From a virus, in the IMG/VR virus record IMGVR_UViG_3300027788_000004, positions 62,001-126,000 of that record: 64,000 nucleotides of DNA; one strand, written 5' to 3'. Positions 50,375-59,075 of this stretch are shown in pieces. The notes below the pieces were generated by a model. The model searched no databases. It was not told the origin of the DNA and saw only the letters and a list, made by a program, of their open reading frames with translations. How positions within the stretch are numbered: position 1 is the first letter of the stretch; each line of letters opens with the position of its first letter. Both the position numbers and the translations under genes were made by a program.

Positions 50375-51091
50375 ATGACAAGACATCTTGCACACGATAA
50401 AATTAAAGGTTATGAAGTTGATATGGTTATTATTAGCTGGGCTAAAACCGATGCATTAAGAAAGGTTACCGAAGATGGTATTCTATCTTGTATTGAATCT
50501 GATAAATTAGTTAAATTTAACTTTTTTGTAGTTGAAACAAATAAAGATGTTACTTATGATTTACCAAACACAGAAACAATCCACCCCGAAGTAAGTTATG
50601 GATATCATAGATACTTAAATATAGGAAGAAAGGCTGGTAATTCTAAATATGTTTGTTTATGTAATAACGATCTAACTTATGAAAATATATGGTCAACCGA
50701 AATAATGGACTTTATGGAATCTAGACCTGATATAAAATCTGCGAGTCCTTGGTGCCCACAAACTCAAGGATCTAATATAGAACATACTGACAAAGCTTAT
50801 GTAGGTTATCAAGTACGTGGAGAATTAGCTGGTTGGTGTATATTTCAACAACGAAGTATATATGAAACCATTGGAGATCTTGATGAGCGATTTGAATTTT
50901 GGTATTGTGATAATGATTATGGAAAGACTTTAGAATCTAAAAAAATACTACATGCACTAATCCCACCGTCAGTAGTTAATCATCATGCAGAAATGATAGG
51001 AGAAACTGGTAAAACATTAGACGAATCTTCTAAAACCGATATGACTATCGGTCAAACGGATGTATTTAACAAAAAATGGAATATACAATAA
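50375..51091 (+). CDS. Family 2 glycosyltransferase (WbbL/rhamnosyltransferase-like)
   Basis: A 238-residue GT2 protein. VDMVIISWAK starts the nucleotide-binding strand, CLCNNDLTYE is the DxD-type motif (NND), and GWCIFQQRSIYETIGDLDER then FEFWYCDNDYG is the acceptor-side motif that is well conserved in rhamnosyltransferase-like GT2 enzymes. It follows the SET gene after 3 bases. The neighbouring dTDP-glucose dehydratase suggests that a deoxysugar may be the donor; this is inference. Confidence 0.85.
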   Translation: MTRHLAHDKIKGYEVDMVIISWAKTDALRKVTEDGILSCIESDKLVKFNFFVVETNKDVTYDLPNTETIHPEVSYGYHRYLNIGRKAGNSKYVCLCNNDLTYENIWSTEIMDFMESRPDIKSASPWCPQTQGSNIEHTDKAYVGYQVRGELAGWCIFQQRSIYETIGDLDERFEFWYCDNDYGKTLESKKILHALIPPSVVNHHAEMIGETGKTLDESSKTDMTIGQTDVFNKKWNIQ

Positions 51092-51097
51092 AAAATG

Positions 51098-51126
51098 GAA
51101 ACTTTTTTTATCATAATTCATATAAT
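51098..51126 (+). promoter_or_regulatory. ECF-type phage promoter (GAAAC-N16-CATATAAT)
   Basis: GAAAC at 51098-51102, 16 bases, CATATAAT at 51119-51126; 16 bases to the epimerase start. Confidence 0.7.
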
Positions 51127-51141
51127 ATCTAAAATAACATT

Positions 51142-52032
51142 ATGGGTATAACAGATACTACAAAAATCTTAGTTACAGGTGGAGCTGGTTATGTTGGTTC
51201 TAATCTTATAAAAACATTACTTGACACCGATCCAGATATACGTATAATATCTTTTGATAACTATTCTACTGGATTGCGTTCTAATCATATCGATAACCCA
51301 AAGATAACATATCTAGAAGGTGATTGTAAAGATTTACGTAGTATGAGAATTCTTAGAGATGTTAAAACCGTATTTCATTTTGGTGAATACTCTAGAATAA
51401 CTACATCATTTGAAGATATCAAAACGGTTGCAGATTCGAATATGCAAGGAACGTTTAATGTTCTTGAATTTTGTAGAGAAAACAAATGTAATCTTATTTA
51501 TTCTGCATCAAGCTCAAAATTTGGTGATGGTAATGAAAACCTTTCTCCATACGCTTGGATGAAATCAAAGAATGTAGAACTAATAAAAAATTATAATACA
51601 TGGTTTGATCTTCAATATGATATAGCATACTTCTATAATGTATATGGAAAGAACCATATAAAAACAGGAAAGTACGCAACGGTAATTGGTATATTTGAAA
51701 ACGCAGTAGAAAATAATGAACCAATTCCTATCATCGGAGATGGAGATCAAGAACGAGACTTTACTCATGTTGATGATATTACATTAGGATTGTACAAGAT
51801 CTATAAAAAAAGTTTACGGAACAAAGAATACTTTTTAGGAACCGGAGAGAATCATACGATACTCAAGGTTGCACTAATGTTTTCTAATAATATAAAACAC
51901 TTACCGAAAAAGGTTGGTGAGAGAAAATCATCTATCATACCATCAAATAAAAATAATCAAAAAATTGGATGGAAAAGCCAAATAAAACTAAAAGAATATA
52001 TAAAACAATTGAAAGTGAGTGAAACTTTCTAA
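51142..52032 (+). CDS. NAD-dependent sugar-nucleotide epimerase/dehydratase (GalE-like SDR)
   Basis: Extended short-chain dehydrogenase. TGGAGYVGSNL is the Rossmann dinucleotide motif, YSASSSKFGDG holds the catalytic Ser/Thr position, and YAWMK is the YxxxK active site. GDGDQERDFTHVDDI is the conserved sugar-nucleotide-binding block. Length 296. It probably changes a UDP- or GDP-sugar for the neighbouring glycosyltransferases. The exact reaction (epimerase or dehydratase) cannot be fixed from these motifs. Confidence 0.88.
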   Translation: MGITDTTKILVTGGAGYVGSNLIKTLLDTDPDIRIISFDNYSTGLRSNHIDNPKITYLEGDCKDLRSMRILRDVKTVFHFGEYSRITTSFEDIKTVADSNMQGTFNVLEFCRENKCNLIYSASSSKFGDGNENLSPYAWMKSKNVELIKNYNTWFDLQYDIAYFYNVYGKNHIKTGKYATVIGIFENAVENNEPIPIIGDGDQERDFTHVDDITLGLYKIYKKSLRNKEYFLGTGENHTILKVALMFSNNIKHLPKKVGERKSSIIPSNKNNQKIGWKSQIKLKEYIKQLKVSETF

Positions 52033-52048
52033 AAACTATTCATATAAT
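52021..52048 (+). promoter_or_regulatory. ECF-type promoter, 15-base spacer variant (GAAAC-N15-CATATAAT)
   Basis: GAAAC at 52021-52025 inside the end of the epimerase gene, 15 bases, CATATAAT at 52041-52048; 26 bases to the next start. The spacer is one base shorter than in the other sites. Confidence 0.55.
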
Positions 52049-52073
52049 TATTAAATAAAAAAACAAAACTAAT

Positions 52074-52652
52074 ATGGAAAAGACTACAATGAATGTAATC
52101 AAAAATGACGGTCCTATATCAGCTGACCAAGTAAAAACTCAGGGATTAACTGAGAATAACGAAAAAGCTATGAAATTTGAAGAAGAAATGGTTGAGAAAC
52201 AAAAAGAACTTACCAAAAAGAAATACAAAGTAAAAACTACAGAAAGCACTGTAAAATACCTTACTGGAGACTTTTATAATAATGTTGAATGGAACGGTTA
52301 TGAGTGTTATGCTATTAGTGAAACAAACTCAGTTATTACTAAGATGGTATCTAAACTTAAACCATCTAAAACCGGTAAAGTAACGCTTTCATTTACACCA
52401 GATATTTTACAAGCGGTATTTCACTTTATGAAAGGTCATAAAGGAACTGGAATTCAAACTGCACAAAATCACAGATTGTTATGCGAAGATTTTTCATCTG
52501 CAATGGCTGACCTAAACGGCGATCATAAATTAGTAAGAGATCTTGCTGTTGAAGCTGAAGCTGCTAAACACGGAATTACAACCGATGAGTATGAAAGAAT
52601 GGCTGCAGAAAACGCTCCACAACAACCAAACGGTGGAAGAATGCCTTCATAA
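52074..52652 (+). CDS. Hypothetical protein
   Basis: A 192-residue protein, helical and charged in the first 60 residues, then a mixed domain with two Cys, and an Ala/Glu-rich C-terminal helix ending in a Pro/Gln/Gly tail. No known motif. The ECF-type site before it suggests middle expression. Confidence 0.65.
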   Translation: MEKTTMNVIKNDGPISADQVKTQGLTENNEKAMKFEEEMVEKQKELTKKKYKVKTTESTVKYLTGDFYNNVEWNGYECYAISETNSVITKMVSKLKPSKTGKVTLSFTPDILQAVFHFMKGHKGTGIQTAQNHRLLCEDFSSAMADLNGDHKLVRDLAVEAEAAKHGITTDEYERMAAENAPQQPNGGRMPS

Positions 52653-52667
52653 AAATAAATAAGTATA

Positions 52668-52952
52668 ATGAATAAAATTATTAAATATGTAATTCCAGGA
52701 ATTGCTTTCTTTACTTTAATGTGTTTCTTTCAAACATGTGGATCTAAAGGTATCTCACGAGATATTAAAAAACAAAACATCGAATTTCAATCTAAGATAG
52801 ATTCATTAACTAACATAATAAATTCTAAACCTTCTATTGAAGACGTAGAATATACAATGGAACAAGTTATGTATAAGTATCTTATTTACGAAGATGATTT
52901 AGATAGAGGAAAGATAAGTTTATCTGCGATAAAAAACCGAATAGATGAGTAA
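52668..52952 (+). CDS. Small membrane-anchored or lipoprotein-like protein
   Basis: A 94-residue protein with a basic start, a hydrophobic segment (YVIPGIAFFTLMCFF) and then QTCGSKG, a Cys in roughly lipobox position. The remainder is a charged helix. It could be a lipoprotein under relaxed Bacteroidota rules, or simply membrane-anchored by its N-terminus. A spanin-like role is possible because a 4-helix membrane protein overlaps it by 8 bases, but no lysis gene is confirmed nearby. Confidence 0.55.
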   Translation: MNKIIKYVIPGIAFFTLMCFFQTCGSKGISRDIKKQNIEFQSKIDSLTNIINSKPSIEDVEYTMEQVMYKYLIYEDDLDRGKISLSAIKNRIDE

Positions 52953-53298
52953 TATACAAACTCTAGTAATGGGGTTATTGTTATTTGCATTAGGACAATC
53001 ATTAATTTGGATACAAACAAACGGACAATTCGTATGGAAGTGGGTTGATAAGAACCCACTTCTAATGTCCATTGGTTTAGGAATACCAATTTCTTATATG
53101 TTTATTAAAGCTACTAGATTTACAGTAGATTATTTTGATGGATCTTTATGGCCATCCAGATTTATAGGTTTTGCAATCGGTATATTTTGTTTTACTTTAC
53201 TTACATATTTTTTTAAGGATGAAGGTATAAATTACAAAACTGCTACTTGTTTATTATTAGCATTGTCTATAATTATAATACAATTATTTTGGAAATAA
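52945..53298 (+). CDS. Small multi-span membrane protein
   Basis: A 117-residue protein with four predicted transmembrane segments (about 5-22, 39-56, 72-88 and 96-114). It has no recognised family. It overlaps the lipoprotein-like gene by 8 bases upstream and the dehydratase TTG start by 10 bases downstream, so it is translated within the sugar gene cluster. A link to surface modification or to flipping a lipid-linked sugar is a guess. Confidence 0.65.
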   Translation: MSNIQTLVMGLLLFALGQSLIWIQTNGQFVWKWVDKNPLLMSIGLGIPISYMFIKATRFTVDYFDGSLWPSRFIGFAIGIFCFTLLTYFFKDEGINYKTATCLLLALSIIIIQLFWK

Positions 53299-54278
53299 AA
53301 AAGAAAATTTTAATCACAGGTGAATCAGGGTTTATTGGTTCGCATGTAATAACTCACTTTGTTAATAAATATCCTAACTATGATATACATGGTATGGATT
53401 GTTTAACGTATGCTGCTGATAAAGCTTTTACCGATAATTTACAAGAAAAACCAAATTATTTTTTCTCTAAAGTAGATATTAGAGATCGTCAAAAATTAAC
53501 AGAGTTATTTGCAAGTGAAAAATATACAGATGTGATTCATTTAGCTGCAGAATCTCATGTAGATAACTCAATAGAAAATCCACTGATTTTTGCAGAGACT
53601 AATGTTTTAGGAACTCTTAATTTACTTGATGCATTTAGAAAACATAGTACAGGAAGATTTCATCACGTTTCAACCGATGAAGTTTATGGAGATCTAGAAA
53701 TGGATGATCCGGCTTTTGAAGAAACTACACCATACGATCCAAGTTCTCCATATTCTGCATCTAAAGCGGCATCAGATCATTTTGTTAGAGCATATCACAG
53801 AACCTTTAATATAGATGTTACGATTACTAATTGTTCTAATAACTTCGGACCTCATCAACATCATGAAAAATTTATACCTACTATCATAAGATCTATAATA
53901 GAAGGAAAACAAATTCCTATTTATGGAAATGGTGAAAATGTTAGAGATTGGTTATATGTTCAAGATCATGCAGAGGCTATTGATAAAGTATTCCATGAAG
54001 GTAAGAATGGAGAAACATATAATGTAGGCGGTGATAATGAATTAACGAATATCGATATAGTGTATGCTATATGTGATAGTATGGAATGGTCTATACAAAG
54101 GGATCCTAGAAAACTAATCTCGTTTGTTAATGATAGAGCAGGTCATGATTTAAGGTATGCAATCAATGGTGAAAAACTTCGTAAAAATTTAGGATGGTGT
54201 GCTGATACAAATATGTTTAGCGACAACCTTTCAAAAACTATTGATTGGTATGTACAAATATATAATAAAACAAACTAA
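53289..54278 (+). CDS. rmlB: dTDP-glucose 4,6-dehydratase
   Basis: Converts dTDP-glucose to the 4-keto-6-deoxy sugar, the entry to dTDP-rhamnose and related sugars. Clear motifs: ITGESGFIGSH (NAD), HLAAESHVDNSI, HVSTDEVYGDL with the catalytic Thr-Asp-Glu triad and YSASK (YxxxK). NVRDWLYVQDHAEAI is also typical of RmlB. I chose TTG at 53289, which gives an N-terminus of the expected length; the ATG 42 bases upstream would add an unusual hydrophobic extension lying inside the previous gene. No RmlA, RmlC or RmlD is present in the window, so the host must provide other steps. Confidence 0.92.
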   Translation: MEIKKKILITGESGFIGSHVITHFVNKYPNYDIHGMDCLTYAADKAFTDNLQEKPNYFFSKVDIRDRQKLTELFASEKYTDVIHLAAESHVDNSIENPLIFAETNVLGTLNLLDAFRKHSTGRFHHVSTDEVYGDLEMDDPAFEETTPYDPSSPYSASKAASDHFVRAYHRTFNIDVTITNCSNNFGPHQHHEKFIPTIIRSIIEGKQIPIYGNGENVRDWLYVQDHAEAIDKVFHEGKNGETYNVGGDNELTNIDIVYAICDSMEWSIQRDPRKLISFVNDRAGHDLRYAINGEKLRKNLGWCADTNMFSDNLSKTIDWYVQIYNKTN

Positions 54279-54285
54279 TTAAATT

Positions 54286-55083
54286 ATGGAAACAAACAAA
54301 AATAGATTAGTACATTTAGGAATAATTACAGTCTTTTGTAGCTTATATTTTCTAGTTGCTACGATTTCAATGATAAATTCTGTTGCATTTTTTGATTTAG
54401 CGCATCAAGGAGCTATGAATTGGTCGTTAGCAATAGGATTTGAATTAGGTGCTGCAGCTTCGTTAGCTGCTATTATCATATTAGATAAAACAAATCGGTT
54501 TATGGTTTGGTCTTTATTTTTACTCTTAACTGCATTTCAAATGATGGCAAATTCATATCATGCATTTATTAACTTAGAGGCTTATATGGGTTGGATAGAA
54601 TTATTTGGATTAGAAGAAATGGAACCATTAGCTCAAAAACGTATACTAGCAATTGTAAGTGGTGCAGTTCTTCCTATCATTGCATTAGGCTTTATAAAAT
54701 CTCTAGTTGATTACATTAGGCCAGAAACTGCAGTAGATACACTCCGTGAAGAAAAAGTATTTAACTATCTTAACGAAAATGATAAAGACGTTAATGATTT
54801 TTTGAGTCACCCTGATAATAATAAAGAACCTCACGAAATGGGAGATACACTCCATACAGTTGGTGGTTTAACTAATGACAAAGACGGTGACTTTATGAAA
54901 TTCCAAGACAAAATAGAAAAGGATCAACCAACTCAAATAGCTAAAGATAAACCTCATGCAGGATATCCAACTGAACAGCAATCTCCATCAATTAAAGAAG
55001 ATTTAGGTAATGTTGTTGATGTAGTAGTTAAAGATAATACAACTTATGTTACTACAAGACCTAAAACGGAAGAGGATATATAA
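54286..55083 (+). CDS. Four-span membrane protein with disordered C-terminal tail
   Basis: A 265-residue protein. Hydrophobic segments lie at about 10-32, 43-65, 70-90 and 120-140; residues 155-265 are polar, acidic and probably disordered, facing one side of the membrane. No family is recognised. It has a CAAATATATAAT box just upstream, inside the end of rmlB. Its last codons (GAG GAT ATA TAA) form the late-type box of the next gene. Confidence 0.65.
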   Translation: METNKNRLVHLGIITVFCSLYFLVATISMINSVAFFDLAHQGAMNWSLAIGFELGAAASLAAIIILDKTNRFMVWSLFLLLTAFQMMANSYHAFINLEAYMGWIELFGLEEMEPLAQKRILAIVSGAVLPIIALGFIKSLVDYIRPETAVDTLREEKVFNYLNENDKDVNDFLSHPDNNKEPHEMGDTLHTVGGLTNDKDGDFMKFQDKIEKDQPTQIAKDKPHAGYPTEQQSPSIKEDLGNVVDVVVKDNTTYVTTRPKTEEDI

Positions 55084-55084
55084 T
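55075..55084 (+). promoter_or_regulatory. Late-type promoter GATATATAAT
   Basis: GATATATAAT made from the terminal codons of the preceding gene, followed by TAAAATAAAA; 28 bases before a virion-type gene. Confidence 0.6.
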
Positions 55085-55102
55085 TAAAATAAAAAATGTA
55101 TA

Positions 55103-55651
55103 ATGGCTACTAATTTAACATGTACTAATAGTGATAACCGCTTCATCTTAGAATTTATAGGATGTGATCTTGTGGTTGTGCAAAATTCAGAAACGGTTTT
55201 CAAAGCAAAAGGACTTTCTTTATGTCCGTGGTTTGATGAAGTTTGTGATTACTGTTATTGCAAACACACAATCGCAAAAAACGGTACTATATCAGTAGCC
55301 GGTCCATTAAATGCTAATTTTATTTATATGCAGATTGAATGGCCATCACATTTAGCAGAATCTAAAAGAAGAGCGGCAATACAATTACCGAAATTTAATA
55401 TAATTAACGGAGTATTTACAGATCAAGGTCTTGGAAAATATGACGATCATACATATCCATTACAAGATTTATTTATGATAAACTCGGTAGATCAATATGA
55501 AGAATATAAATTACATAATTATTCAGATGAAACAATAGTTGTTCATGTTATTACTGCAACACATTGTGATTCTACTGCTGGTATTGGTACCAGTGGAGCA
55601 ACCGGTAATTATCCAACCGGAGGTACATCAGTACCAGATTACATAGGATAG
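55103..55651 (+). CDS. Probable small virion surface protein, Cys-rich, with Gly/Thr-rich tail
   Basis: A 182-residue beta-rich protein. A CPWFDEVCDYCYCKH segment carries four cysteines close together, suggesting a metal site or disulfides. The C-terminus (GTSGATGNYPTGGTS) resembles collagen-like or linker tails of tail fibres and head decorations. It is driven by a late-type promoter. The role is inferred only from composition and timing. Confidence 0.6.
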   Translation: MATNLTCTNSDNRFILEFIGCDLVVVQNSETVFKAKGLSLCPWFDEVCDYCYCKHTIAKNGTISVAGPLNANFIYMQIEWPSHLAESKRRAAIQLPKFNIINGVFTDQGLGKYDDHTYPLQDLFMINSVDQYEEYKLHNYSDETIVVHVITATHCDSTAGIGTSGATGNYPTGGTSVPDYIG

Positions 55652-55688
55652 AAACTAATAAATAATTAACAATTCAAATTAAAGAAAG

Positions 55689-55925
55689 ATGACTAAAGAA
55701 AAATCAGACGTTACAAATATCGGAGAAGCAATCTCAGTATTAGTACAAGGAGTAAATATAGCTCAGGCTAAAGGAATTTATACATTTGGAGATTCTGCAA
55801 AAATTGCATCAGCACTAGACTTTATAGATGCAGCACAAGTAGCAGCTAAAGCAGAAATGGATAAAGGACCTGTTGGTCCTGCAACTACGATTGAAGTAGA
55901 TAAAACGGTAAAGAAAAAAAAATAA
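55689..55925 (+). CDS. Small hypothetical protein
   Basis: A 78-residue, mainly helical protein (NIGEAISVLVQGVNIAQAKG) with a flexible PVGPAT linker and a basic KKKK end. It lies 8 bases before the packaged-type protein. It may be a head protein or a chaperone; unknown. Confidence 0.55.
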   Translation: MTKEKSDVTNIGEAISVLVQGVNIAQAKGIYTFGDSAKIASALDFIDAAQVAAKAEMDKGPVGPATTIEVDKTVKKKK

Positions 55926-55933
55926 ATGAATAG

Positions 55934-56668
55934 ATGGATATTATACCTTCATTCACAGCATTCTTAAACGAAGCTGACGGATCGTACAAACCAGGAAATA
56001 TATCAGTTCCTGATGCATATAACATTAAATGGACTATTACCGACTTAGACTTAGGTAAAGGAATTTTTGCTAAGAAATACGATTTCGAATTCAAATTAGT
56101 TATTGAAGGATCTTCTATTGCAGGAGAAACAATTAAACAATCTGCTATTATGTCTATATCAAATGATTCTACTGGAGTTTTTGCTTTAGGTGATGATGTT
56201 GCAAAGTTTTCAGGACTAACTCTTAAGGATGCCAAGGCATATAAAGAAACTCCTGATGATGCATATATTTATGGATTAGTTAATATCATGAATGGAGGTA
56301 AGGATATGTACTTCTGGACAAACGGTAAACGATTAAGTGGAGCTGCAAAAGCAGTAAGTTCTATGTCTGCAGTGATTGAACAACTTGCACATGAAGTAGG
56401 AGTTCATTTTACAAGACAACTTTTAGTTAAAATGGTTGCACAAAAACTCGACGTTGATATCACAAACGAAGATTGGATCACATATGATTATGGGTCTGGT
56501 GAATATATGTGGCCAGCGGTTGGTGATCCTGATGATGATAAAAATCCTATGGTCATGATCGACGAAGAAACATTTGCTACGGCTGGATCAGCTATGATAT
56601 CTATGCTTACCGATGGGTTCTTTGAGATGGCAACTAATTACTTACCAAACTTACCTAAATTAAAATAA
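55934..56668 (+). CDS. Capsid-targeted-type protein with HEVGVH motif
   Basis: A 244-residue protein. It begins MDIIPSFTAFLNEADG, a capsid-targeting-like peptide with a predicted cut after LNE13. Residues 20-110 are beta-rich. A helix at about 144-165 reads QLAHEVGVHFTRQLL; HEVGVH recalls zincin-like helices of some phage polyvalent proteins, but it is HExxxH and not the classical HExxH, so protease activity is uncertain. The domain could equally be structural. It is expressed with late virion genes. Confidence 0.65.
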   Translation: MDIIPSFTAFLNEADGSYKPGNISVPDAYNIKWTITDLDLGKGIFAKKYDFEFKLVIEGSSIAGETIKQSAIMSISNDSTGVFALGDDVAKFSGLTLKDAKAYKETPDDAYIYGLVNIMNGGKDMYFWTNGKRLSGAAKAVSSMSAVIEQLAHEVGVHFTRQLLVKMVAQKLDVDITNEDWITYDYGSGEYMWPAVGDPDDDKNPMVMIDEETFATAGSAMISMLTDGFFEMATNYLPNLPKLK

Positions 56669-56676
56669 TCAGACCA

Positions 56677-57099
56677 ATGGATAATCAAAACCCTGGAAAA
56701 GAAAATAAAAACTTAGATGCTATAAGGCACTTCAAAGGTACTTGGAAAGATTTTGAAGATTTTTGGAAATCAAAAGGAGCTAGAATGTCTCCATGGGAAG
56801 AATGGGAACAAGAGTATCCTAAGAAAAAGAAAATGGTAAGTAAGAATCCAGTCAATATGTATAAAACATTTGATGATGAATCTAAAGTAAAGGAATCTAA
56901 TGATATAGATTTTTTATCATTTGCTGCATTTATAGGAGAGGATAATTTAGTTGCTTTAGGTGGTAGTTCTCAAGACAATCCACCAATACAAAAACCATTT
57001 GTTCTAAAGACAAATAAACGTAAAGGTAGTAATGAGGATGATGACGACGATACTGAAGAAGTAGCAGATGTGAATACGGTAGGAATCGGAACACGATAG
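56677..57099 (+). CDS. Hypothetical acidic protein
   Basis: A 140-residue protein with an aromatic, Trp-rich N-terminal part (GTWKDFEDFWKSKG and MSPWEEWEQEY) and an Asp/Glu-rich disordered C-terminus. It starts 8 bases after the preceding gene and ends just before a late-type promoter. No family is recognised. Confidence 0.6.
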   Translation: MDNQNPGKENKNLDAIRHFKGTWKDFEDFWKSKGARMSPWEEWEQEYPKKKKMVSKNPVNMYKTFDDESKVKESNDIDFLSFAAFIGEDNLVALGGSSQDNPPIQKPFVLKTNKRKGSNEDDDDDTEEVADVNTVGIGTR

Positions 57100-57100
57100 A

Positions 57101-57110
57101 GATATATAAT
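57101..57110 (+). promoter_or_regulatory. Late-type promoter GATATATAAT
   Basis: GATATATAAT followed by AAAATAAC, 45 bases before a head-protein-like gene. Confidence 0.6.
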
Positions 57111-57145
57111 AAAATAACAAACTAAATTAAACATAATAATTAAAA

Positions 57146-58066
57146 ATGAAAAATTTTAGATCAATTAAACCTAATGTTATGGGTGGTCAAAAGGCTAATC
57201 CTACAACAAATAGTAATTCAAATTGGATCAACGAATCATTGTCTAAACCAGGTACAGTTAATCATGATAAAAGATTATTCGAAGCGAATGATTTAACTTC
57301 AGATTCTTCTATGGGAACTCAATCTGGTGGTCTTATTGGAGCAGAATGGACATCGAGTTTAACTGCAGTAACTACTACACAAACAAGAACCGGTGATGCT
57401 GATTGGAATACAGTAAGAGCTGCAGCTGCATCTACTGCACAATCAGCTACTGTTGCAAATATAGATTCAATGCATGCAAATGCTCCTCATACACTTGCAA
57501 GATTAGGACTATCTTTCGATATGTATGCTGCTGGAATAAGAGCGGATCTTCACGAAATAACTTCGGCTAAAATAATTTTCTCACCTTCTACAAGTCAAGA
57601 AGTATTTGGTTGGACTAAACAAGCAGCAGGAGCTACAGCATATGCATCTAGTGGATGTTATGTAGTTAATGGATTTGTAGATAATACTGCAATGACTTCA
57701 TCTGCTAAGTATAACGATCCTTATGCACATTCTCCATCTATGGAAGAAGCGGTATCAGGAAAAGTTATGTTACCAGGTGCAACTGCAATATCTTATTGGG
57801 GAATGAATGCTAACGATCCTGCTAATCTTACTTACGAAATGCAATTAAATACTGCAGGTCTTGCGAATTTAATATCAACTGGTTATGATAGTTCTGGTTA
57901 TACTGTTCAATTTTGGGTAGTAACTCCACAAGATAAAACAGATTCTAGACTTGATTGGGACAGACACTATTCAACATTTGGCGATGTAAGTGCAAGTGGT
58001 GGAACTGTTACTTTAGATATTTCTTATAAAGTAAAGAATTCTCCATTTGAACCATTATCTAGATAA
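57146..58066 (+). CDS. Probable processed head/virion structural protein
   Basis: A 306-residue, Ala/Thr/Ser-rich, beta-rich protein. Its first 50 residues hold two candidate prohead-protease sites, WINE-S (near residue 30) and RLFE-A (near 47), similar to the LYE site of the major capsid protein here. Residues 50-306 would be the mature domain (SGGLIGAEWTSS to the end). It resembles a decoration or minor head protein in composition; I cannot match it to T4 Hoc, Soc or gp24. Confidence 0.65.
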   Translation: MKNFRSIKPNVMGGQKANPTTNSNSNWINESLSKPGTVNHDKRLFEANDLTSDSSMGTQSGGLIGAEWTSSLTAVTTTQTRTGDADWNTVRAAAASTAQSATVANIDSMHANAPHTLARLGLSFDMYAAGIRADLHEITSAKIIFSPSTSQEVFGWTKQAAGATAYASSGCYVVNGFVDNTAMTSSAKYNDPYAHSPSMEEAVSGKVMLPGATAISYWGMNANDPANLTYEMQLNTAGLANLISTGYDSSGYTVQFWVVTPQDKTDSRLDWDRHYSTFGDVSASGGTVTLDISYKVKNSPFEPLSR

Positions 58067-58087
58067 TAAAAATAAACATATAATAAA

Positions 58088-58534
58088 ATGTCGAAAGAAA
58101 TTAAAAAATACAATGATTTTGTAAACGAAAATTATTACGAAACGTCACCAACCGTAGTACCTGGTGCTGGAGTTGGTGGTGGTTTATTCCATAATGTCGG
58201 AGGAGCTAAAGTTAAACAAGATCTTTATGAAAAGGATGTTCCTCAAATAGGAGCTAACGGTATTGCTAACGATCCTGATTACGTTCCACCAGCACAAAAC
58301 ACACATGCTACATGGATGGGACAAATTGCTTTAGCAGATATGGTAGAAGACGTAAACCCAGAATGTAAATTCAAAGGTTCTATGGGTAAGGTAATAGGAA
58401 TTCTTGGATCTGGTGATTTGGCACAAGTACAATACTTAATTGCAAACGAAGGAGATGGATGGGGAGTTGGAGAAGTTGCAAAAGTATCTGCAACATCATT
58501 ACAACTACTTAAAAAACATCAAATGAACGCATAA
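58088..58534 (+). CDS. Capsid-targeted-type small protein
   Basis: A 148-residue protein starting MSKEIKKYNDFVNEN, the shared capsid-targeting-like peptide with a predicted cut after VNE. The rest includes a Gly-rich segment (GAGVGGGLFHNVGG) and a small beta domain (SMGKVIGILGSGDLAQVQY) reminiscent of an SH3-like barrel. The stop overlaps the next start (TAATG), so it is coupled to another targeted protein. Confidence 0.7.
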   Translation: MSKEIKKYNDFVNENYYETSPTVVPGAGVGGGLFHNVGGAKVKQDLYEKDVPQIGANGIANDPDYVPPAQNTHATWMGQIALADMVEDVNPECKFKGSMGKVIGILGSGDLAQVQYLIANEGDGWGVGEVAKVSATSLQLLKKHQMNA

Positions 58535-58857
58535 TGCAATTCAAGAAATTTCAAAAATTCGTTAATGAAGATTTATCATTTCTTCCTTCTGATAGCGCTG
58601 AAAGAGTTAGAAAATTTAATAATATCCAATTAGGATATAATAAAGATGCTGTTAGTGCAGAACCTAGTGTAGGAGAAGATGGACCTACTATGTTATCGAA
58701 GAGATTAGGTGATATTGAACCAGTTCTCGATGATAATGGAAATCCTGAAATGTTTCCTAGTTCTTTAGGACAGGTTAAACAAATAACGCAACCAGGAACT
58801 ACAATAGTTTCTCATGATAATATGAGAGGCGAACCAATGTTAACTAAAACAAACTAA
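58534..58857 (+). CDS. Capsid-targeted-type small protein
   Basis: A 107-residue protein starting MQFKKFQKFVNEDLSF with the same targeting-like peptide (cut expected after VNE). The remaining 90 residues are polar with several Pro and Gly and no recognised domain. It is translated from a TAATG overlap with the preceding gene and followed after 2 bases by the next. Confidence 0.7.
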   Translation: MQFKKFQKFVNEDLSFLPSDSAERVRKFNNIQLGYNKDAVSAEPSVGEDGPTMLSKRLGDIEPVLDDNGNPEMFPSSLGQVKQITQPGTTIVSHDNMRGEPMLTKTN

Positions 58858-58859
58858 TT

Positions 58860-59066
58860 ATGTCACAATCAAAAGGCCTTGGAGATAGTATAGATAAGTT
58901 TACTACAGCAACTGGTATTAAGAAAGTTGTAGAAGCTGTATCAGGTGGAGGTTGTGGATGTAATAAAAGAAAGGAAACTCTTAATACAATGTTTCCGTAT
59001 TCTCAAAATTCAACAGGTAAATCTATCCCAAAGGATCGTACAGTTGGTGGTATAACTAAAACATAA
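58860..59066 (+). CDS. Small protein with GCGC motif
   Basis: A 68-residue basic protein with GGGCGCNKRKETLN in the middle. A related GCGCDAVKLKETL segment occurs in the protein at 59363, so the two share a small Cys-x-Cys module. Function unknown; the two cysteines may bind metal or form a cross-link. Confidence 0.6.
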   Translation: MSQSKGLGDSIDKFTTATGIKKVVEAVSGGGCGCNKRKETLNTMFPYSQNSTGKSIPKDRTVGGITKT

Positions 59067-59075
59067 ATTTAAGAT

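Noticed and set aside
53247-53288. ATG at 53247 as start of the dTDP-glucose dehydratase
   Set aside because: It adds a hydrophobic extension not expected in RmlB and lies deep in the preceding gene; TTG at 53289 gives the normal N-terminus.
52668-53298. Spanin or lysis cassette formed by the lipoprotein-like and 4-helix membrane genes
   Set aside because: No endolysin is nearby and the lipobox is imperfect; the evidence is too weak for a lysis call.
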